The notes below the pieces were generated by a model. It saw only the letters and a list, made by a program, of their open reading frames with translations, made no database searches and was not told the origin of the DNA. Positions 7,043-11,127 of a stretch of DNA of 11,127 nt are shown piece by piece. This DNA is from Sphingobacteriales bacterium (lineage in GTDB: Bacteria > Bacteroidota > Bacteroidia > Sphingobacteriales > Sphingobacteriaceae), in contig JAGVEE010000342.1 of NCBI GenBank assembly GCA_020058405.1, positions 1 through 11,127 on the forward strand, read 5' to 3'. How positions within the stretch are numbered: the stretch's first letter is position 1; each line of letters begins with the position of its first letter. The position numbers and the translations under genes are program-made.

Positions 7043-7609
7043 TTATTTAAATTTAAGTTGAAGAGTTAATCCCGTAGTGTTTGTCCATGCACCAGTATGT
7101 ACATTTTGTATACTCGGAATCATAAAGGGTTGTACGTGTAAACTCAAATCGTCGCTCACATCAAAATTAAAAAACTGCCCGTACACATAAGCATCTACTA
7201 TGTTTGCAGCATATACCAATACCAATCCAATGGCCGATAAATCTCTATTTCTTCTGTAAAAATCTTTTAATACAATTAAATTATCAACAGAATATAAACC
7301 ACTAAATTCGCTATTCGTACTTAGTGAAGTATCGGAATCTAATTTATAAGCGCTTAAATATTTCTGATAGTTATTATTATTCCATGCAATAGAGTAAATG
7401 AGTGCACCTGCACCAGCATAAATAATTGGTACTTTCCATGCTTGTTTATTGTATACCTGTCCAAGGCCAGGAACAATTGCCGAAAACTTAGCTGCTTTGC
7501 TTGCAGAATGTGGGGGTATAAGTACAGACGAAACCACAACAGTATCTGAGTTTTGAGCAAATACAAAACAATTTAGCAGAACCAAAATACTTGTAATGAA
7601 AATTTTCAT
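7043..7609 (-). CDS. DUF5683 family envelope protein
   Basis: This 188-residue protein has a signal peptide (residues 1-18, cut after VFA). It has the features I associate with the Bacteroidota family DUF5683: PHSASKAAKFSAIVPGLGQVYN at about 33-54, then WKVPIIYAG, the NNNNYQKY stretch, and a later hydrophobic segment around AIGLVLVYAANIVDAYV. The two hydrophobic stretches could be membrane segments, while the C-terminal part, ending in LTLQLKFK, looks like a beta-strand of an outer-membrane or periplasmic domain. A Cys at 14 lies in the signal peptide but does not form a convincing lipobox. Function is unknown. It sits nine bases after parB and one base before dapB, the position I know for this family in Bacteroidota. 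The context implies a role linked to growth or the cell envelope, but this is inference. Confidence 0.85.
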   Translation of the reverse strand: MKIFITSILVLLNCFVFAQNSDTVVVSSVLIPPHSASKAAKFSAIVPGLGQVYNKQAWKVPIIYAGAGALIYSIAWNNNNYQKYLSAYKLDSDTSLSTNSEFSGLYSVDNLIVLKDFYRRNRDLSAIGLVLVYAANIVDAYVYGQFFNFDVSDDLSLHVQPFMIPSIQNVHTGAWTNTTGLTLQLKFK

Positions 7610-7618
7610 GGGATTATG

Positions 7619-8548
7619 TTACCAATCCAACATCTCTAAAATACGGTTTAAATCATCGGTAGATAAAAACGGAATGTTTATAGAACCTTTCCCTTTAGTA
7701 TCTGCACTAATTAATACTTTATTTCCGAATTTAGAACTCAACTCGTCTTGTATTTTTTGATATTCGAAATTATTAGTAAGGTAATTTCCACCGTTAGTAT
7801 TTTTCTCTTTCTCTTTGCCTTCTTTTTTAGGAGTGCTCATGGCTCTCACTAATTCTTCGACCTTACGAACAGATAAATCTTTGGTTAGAATTTCTTTAAA
7901 TACAAACAATTGTTGATCCACATTTTCAATACTAACCATTGCTCTCGCATGGCCCATAGAAATTTGTTGATCGCGAATAGCAGCTTGTATCATTGGAGGT
8001 AGTTTAAGCAAACGTAAGTAGTTGGTAACAGTACTTCTGTTTTTACCTACTCTACCACTTAATTCTTCTTGTTTTAAATTACACTCATCTATCATGCGTT
8101 GGAAACTAAAAGCAACTTCCATTGCATTTAAGTTTTCACGTTGTATGTTTTCTATCAAGGCCATTTCGATCATTTCTTGATCGTTGGCTGTACGAATGTA
8201 TGCGGGTACTTCTGTTAAACCTGCCAATTTACTAGCACGTAAACGACGTTCACCAGAAATTAATTGGTATGATTTTGCAGACAGTTTACGAACTGTTAAA
8301 GGTTGAATAATGCCTTGTATTTTTATGGACTCTGCTAATTCGTTTAAAGATTCTTCTTCAAACTTATCACGCGGTTGGTAAGGATTTGCTTCAATCTGCT
8401 CTACAGGAATTGCTGCAATGGTATTTACAGCCGGACTGCTAGGTGTATTTAACGATTGACTTTCTATGTTTGCGTTTGTTTGATCTTTATCGCTCAACAA
8501 AGCACCTAAGCCTTTTCCTAAAGCATTTCTTTTTACTGCACTACTCAT
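7619..8548 (-). CDS. parB: Chromosome-partitioning protein ParB (CTPase clamp)
   Basis: ParB binds parS sites near the replication origin, loads as a CTP-dependent sliding clamp, and works with ParA to segregate chromosomes. The 309-residue protein opens with the typical KRNALGKGLGALL segment and has a long low-complexity linker to about residue 44. The NTP-binding ParB/Srx domain follows, with NPYQPR (55-60), GERRLRA (99-105) and ENIQRENL (133-140). A helix-turn-helix lies around 160-184 (QEELSGRVGKNRSTVTNY), and a C-terminal dimerisation segment ends the protein. The start overlaps the end of parA by eight bases, indicating translational coupling. The GERR and ENxQRE motifs are those used for CTP binding, so the clamp mechanism should be intact. 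Confidence 0.97.
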   Translation of the reverse strand: MSSAVKRNALGKGLGALLSDKDQTNANIESQSLNTPSSPAVNTIAAIPVEQIEANPYQPRDKFEEESLNELAESIKIQGIIQPLTVRKLSAKSYQLISGERRLRASKLAGLTEVPAYIRTANDQEMIEMALIENIQRENLNAMEVAFSFQRMIDECNLKQEELSGRVGKNRSTVTNYLRLLKLPPMIQAAIRDQQISMGHARAMVSIENVDQQLFVFKEILTKDLSVRKVEELVRAMSTPKKEGKEKEKNTNGGNYLTNNFEYQKIQDELSSKFGNKVLISADTKGKGSINIPFLSTDDLNRILEMLDW

Positions 8549-9347
8549 TGTTTGTTTCTGTTTTTAGTTCTTCTTCTTTTCCTAATCCGTTCTTCACCAA
8601 AATTTCTTTGGCAAGATTTAAATAATTGATGGCCCCTTTACTAGTTGCATCGTGCATAATTACCGATACCCCAAAGCTTGGTGCTTCACTTAGTCGTGTG
8701 TTTCTTTGTATAATCGTATCAAATACTAAATCTTGGAAATGTGTTTTCACTTCTTCTACCACTTGGTTTGATAAGCGTAAACGTACATCGTACATGGTTA
8801 ATAAAATCCCTTCAATTTGTAACTCAGGATTTAAACGAGTTTGTACAATTTTTATCGTGTTCAATAATTTACCCAAGCCTTCTAGTGCAAAGTATTCGCA
8901 TTGTACAGGTATTACTACAGAATCTGCAGCGGTAAGGGCGTTAATGGTAATTAAACCTAAGGATGGTGAACAATCGATGATAATAAAATCGTATTGATCT
9001 TTAATTTTTGCAAACACCTCTTTCATTTTGTGTTCACGTTCTGCCAAATTAATCATCTCAATTTCGGCACCAACTAAATCTATATGCGCCGGTAATAAAT
9101 CTAAATTTGGTGTACTCGTTTCGAGAATTGCTTCTTTGGCATCAATGCCATTAATGATGCACTCGTATATACTGGCTTTTATTTCACGTGGATCATAGCC
9201 AATGCCTGAAGTCGCATTTGCTTGCGGATCGGCATCAACTAATAAAGTTTTATATTCTAAAACGGCTAAACTCGCAGCTAAATTAATAGAAGAAGTTGTT
9301 TTACCTACTCCCCCTTTTTGATTTGCCAAAGCAATAATTTTTCCCAT
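8541..9347 (-). CDS. parA: Chromosome-partitioning ATPase ParA (Soj)
   Basis: ParA is a deviant Walker ATPase that dimerises with ATP on DNA and moves ParB-parS complexes. The 268-residue protein begins directly with the deviant Walker A motif KGGVGKTT (11-18), including the signature Lys11. It then has DADPQAN (38-44) and the Walker B segment FIIIDCSPSLG (121-131, Asp125). The lack of an N-terminal DNA-binding extension makes it the short chromosomal Soj type, not a long plasmid type. It is first in the operon and overlaps parB. A parS-like sequence lies within its coding region at 9180-9195. The 152 bases upstream to the next gene should contain the operon promoter, but I find no perfect TAnnTTTG box there on the minus strand. 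Confidence 0.97.
   Translation of the reverse strand: MGKIIALANQKGGVGKTTSSINLAASLAVLEYKTLLVDADPQANATSGIGYDPREIKASIYECIINGIDAKEAILETSTPNLDLLPAHIDLVGAEIEMINLAEREHKMKEVFAKIKDQYDFIIIDCSPSLGLITINALTAADSVVIPVQCEYFALEGLGKLLNTIKIVQTRLNPELQIEGILLTMYDVRLRLSNQVVEEVKTHFQDLVFDTIIQRNTRLSEAPSFGVSVIMHDATSKGAINYLNLAKEILVKNGLGKEEELKTETNNE
9180..9195. promoter_or_regulatory. parS: parS-like ParB-binding site within parA
   Basis: TATTTCACGTGGATCA is centred on CACGTG and matches the widespread bacterial parS sequence TGTTTCACGTGAAACA at 13 of 16 positions (mismatches at 2, 12 and 14). Allowing the Y/R variants on either side of the core, only positions 2 and 14 differ. It lies in codons 51-56 of parA (in the stretch YDPREI). 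parS sites inside or near par genes are known, for example within spo0J of Bacillus. Binding strength with these mismatches is uncertain. Confidence 0.45.
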
Positions 9348-9499
9348 ATCAATTTTGTGTAATCGTTCTAAAAATGTTGATTTAACGTTATTTAAACGCT
9401 TTTTTTACAATTTCAGAGAACTGCTAAAATACAAATCTTTTTGGCATAAATGTGCTAAAATTTAAAATGCTTAGTAGCTGAATTTGAGAATATTAGTAC
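9348..9499 (-). promoter_or_regulatory. Intergenic region upstream of parA
   Basis: This AT-rich gap lies between the BtuF-like gene and parA, both on the minus strand, and presumably holds the promoter of the parA-lepB operon. I see no GC-rich terminator hairpin for the gene upstream and no exact TAnnTTTG box. A 9-base direct repeat, TGCTAAAAT, occurs at 9422-9430 and 9453-9461. The copies are 31 bases apart, about three helical turns, which could place two protein-binding sites on one face of the DNA, but it may be chance in such AT-rich sequence. Confidence 0.35.
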
Positions 9500-10426
9500 T
9501 TAAATGGCAATTTGCTCCCAACATTGCCCTTCCATGCCATAATAGAACTGGTTTACCTGTAAAATTTCCGCAATTATTTCGGCTGTATCTATTAATCTCG
9601 GACCAGATCTGTTGAAGAAGGCATTCCCATCGGCAATAAAAACATGCCCTTTTTGCACTGCTCGGAGGTTTTTCCAACTTTCTTGTGTAAATAAAACATC
9701 GAGTTCTTGTTTTGTTCTTTCCAAATCAAGTCCACAAGGAGCAATAATAATTCCGTCGGGGTCGGCATCACTTAATTGTTCCATACTGATGTAAGCAGAA
9801 TTTGCAAATTTATCAGACAATACAATTTCGCCACCTGCAAATTCTAGTAATTCGGGTGTCCAATGCCCTGCAGTCATTAAAGGTTCCATCCATTCTATAC
9901 ATACAATACGCGGACGATTTTTTACAAATTTTACTTTGTGTTGAATAATTTCAATGCGATCATTCCAATCTTCAAGTAAGATTTCCGCTTCTTTTTCTCT
10001 ACCAATTAACCCAGCTAATTCCTTGAAATTATCATAAAAGTCTTGCAATGAATGTGGGTGAAAGCTAATAATTGTAGGGGTATAGCCCAATTCGCTTTCC
10101 AACACTTTTTCTAAATCTGATAAATGCACTGCACAAACTTTGCATTGGTCTTGCGTAATTATCAAATCTGGTTTTAACTCTTTAATTAAATTTATATTGA
10201 TGTCGTACAAAGAAAGTGCTTTCCAAAGGGTAGACTTCACTTGTTCGTCGATATCCTTACTCGACATACCGTTGTGTATACTCGCTGAGGTACAAACGGG
10301 TAGCGACTGTGCTTCGTTAGGAAAATCACATTCATGTGAGCGTGCACACAATAGCTCTTGTGCATTAAGCGCAAACATCATTTCGGTAGCCGAAGGTAAT
10401 AAGGAGATAACTCTTTTATAACTCAT
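9500..10426 (-). CDS. BtuF-like cobalamin/metal-chelate binding-fold protein without signal peptide
   Basis: This 308-residue protein belongs to the periplasmic-binding-fold superfamily of BtuF and iron-siderophore binding proteins (COG0614 type). It starts straight into the first strand with RVISLLPSATEMMFAL (5-20), then SHECDFP (30-36), then LKPDLIITQDQCKVCAV (84-100), which carries a CxxC pair, Cys95 and Cys98. These blocks are typical of the subfamily often labelled cobalamin-binding protein. There is no signal peptide, and an in-frame TAA only 12 bases before the ATG (10438-10436) excludes a longer N-terminus from this frame. The mature protein should therefore be cytoplasmic unless exported by another route. 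No permease or ATPase gene of an ABC importer lies beside it. It might bind a corrinoid or metal inside the cell, but the ligand is unknown. Confidence 0.8.
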   Translation of the reverse strand: MSYKRVISLLPSATEMMFALNAQELLCARSHECDFPNEAQSLPVCTSASIHNGMSSKDIDEQVKSTLWKALSLYDININLIKELKPDLIITQDQCKVCAVHLSDLEKVLESELGYTPTIISFHPHSLQDFYDNFKELAGLIGREKEAEILLEDWNDRIEIIQHKVKFVKNRPRIVCIEWMEPLMTAGHWTPELLEFAGGEIVLSDKFANSAYISMEQLSDADPDGIIIAPCGLDLERTKQELDVLFTQESWKNLRAVQKGHVFIADGNAFFNRSGPRLIDTAEIIAEILQVNQFYYGMEGQCWEQIAI

Positions 10427-10458
10427 GATAAACTTTTACATTGCGAAAGTAAGAAATT
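10427..10458. promoter_or_regulatory. Short divergent promoter region
   Basis: Only 32 bases separate the start codons of the BtuF-like gene and the divergent lipoprotein gene. On the plus strand, TACATTGC at 10437-10444 is an imperfect relative of TAnnTTTG. On the minus strand, TACTTTCG (10451-10444) matches it at seven of eight positions. The two candidate boxes overlap, so both promoters, if real, share the same bases and their -35-like elements lie inside the opposite gene. Such an arrangement would couple the two genes through competition for polymerase. This is inferred from consensus only. Confidence 0.3.
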
Positions 10459-11127
10459 ATGAGAAGCCTTCAGAAAATAGTATACATCATTTTCATTATC
10501 AGTATATATTCTTGTACTAAAAAACAGGAAGATAATAGAGTTGTTTTTAACATTAACATGGATGTGGGTGTAACCTCACTCGACCCCGCTTTTGCTCGTA
10601 ACCAAATGAATGTATGGTGTGTAAATCATTTATTTAATGGGCTTACGCAATTGGATAGTAATTTAAGTGTGAAGCCCTCTATTGCAAAAAGTTGGGAGCA
10701 AAGTGCCGATGGCTTACATTATACTTTTCATTTAAGAGACGATGTATATTTCCATGACCATCCATTGTTTACTGATAAAAAAGGAAGAAAAGTAATTGCT
10801 TCGGATTTTGTATATTCATTTCAACGAATAATAAGTCCTAAAGTAGCTTCTTCTGGAGCATGGATTTTTAACGATAAAGTAAAGGGTCCGGAAGCATTTG
10901 AAGCAATAAATGATAGTACATTTGTAATTCATTTAAGCAAGCCATTTCCAGCATTTACATCACTATTAAGTATTCAATATTGCTCCGTAGTACCTAAAGA
11001 AATAACAGAGCATTATGGTAAAGAATTTAGAAATAACCCTGTAGGCACAGGACCTTTTAAATTTAAGTATTGGAAAGAAGGTGAGGTAATGGCGTTTTTG
11101 AAAAATGAGCATTATTTTGAAAAAGAA
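10459..11127 (+). CDS. Peptide/nickel-type ABC transporter substrate-binding lipoprotein (partial)
   Basis: The frame is open from the ATG at 10459 to the window edge (223 codons), so the C-terminal part is missing. The first 19 residues form a lipoprotein signal with lipobox IYSC (Cys19). The mature protein starts CTKKQEDN. What follows fits the DppA/OppA family (SBP_bac_5): TSLDPAFARNQMNVWCVNHLFNGL near residue 39, then LSVKPSIAKSWEQSADGLHYTFHLRDDVYFHD, then SDFVYSFQRI and PVGTGPFKFKYWKEGE. Members bind di- or oligopeptides, nickel or other solutes for an ABC importer. The family usually exceeds 500 residues, so more than half is probably outside the window. No permease or ATPase gene is visible here. 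The ligand cannot be predicted. Confidence 0.9.
   Translation, partial: MRSLQKIVYIIFIISIYSCTKKQEDNRVVFNINMDVGVTSLDPAFARNQMNVWCVNHLFNGLTQLDSNLSVKPSIAKSWEQSADGLHYTFHLRDDVYFHDHPLFTDKKGRKVIASDFVYSFQRIISPKVASSGAWIFNDKVKGPEAFEAINDSTFVIHLSKPFPAFTSLLSIQYCSVVPKEITEHYGKEFRNNPVGTGPFKFKYWKEGEVMAFLKNEHYFEKE

Noticed and set aside
7354..7566. Same-strand open frame of 70 codons within the DUF5683 gene
   Set aside because: It is an alternative frame of a conserved gene, with no start signal or family resemblance.

Overview
The window looks like chromosomal DNA from an AT-rich member of the Bacteroidota. Three things point there: two secreted proteins end in type A C-terminal sorting domains of the type IX secretion system (T9SS); promoter-like TAnnTTTG boxes replace the usual -10 hexamer; and parA, parB, a DUF5683 gene, dapB and lepB sit together in an order I know from this phylum. 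I cannot name a genus.

Layout. Positions 1-281 hold at most a 16-codon tail of an upstream gene and an AT-rich leader. Next come two tandem, homologous secreted proteins (282-2117 and 2220-4025), separated by a strong intrinsic terminator. Both have a signal peptide, sialidase-like Asp-box repeats that suggest a beta-propeller, Asp-rich loops that may bind calcium, and a T9SS sorting domain. They are followed on the same strand by an Ldh-family NAD(P)-dependent 2-hydroxyacid dehydrogenase (4040-5110). A heptad inverted repeat (5104-5191) separates this from the convergent operon.

The minus-strand operon is read parA (9347-8541), parB (8548-7619), DUF5683 (7609-7043), dapB (7041-6292), lepB (6284-5190). 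Its genes overlap or lie less than 10 bases apart. It combines chromosome partitioning, diaminopimelate/lysine synthesis for the wall, and signal peptidase I, so it is a growth and envelope housekeeping unit. A parS-like sequence lies inside parA. Upstream on the same strand is a BtuF-like binding-fold protein without a signal peptide (10426-9500). Divergent from it, 32 bases away, is a lipoprotein of the dipeptide/oligopeptide-binding family (10459 to the window edge, truncated).

Most of the window is conserved core gene content. I see no phage, transposon, CRISPR array or RNA gene, and no clear new multi-gene system. The less explained parts are the paralogous T9SS propeller pair, the heptad repeat placed on both stop codons, the parS-like site, and the BtuF-like protein that appears to be cytoplasmic.
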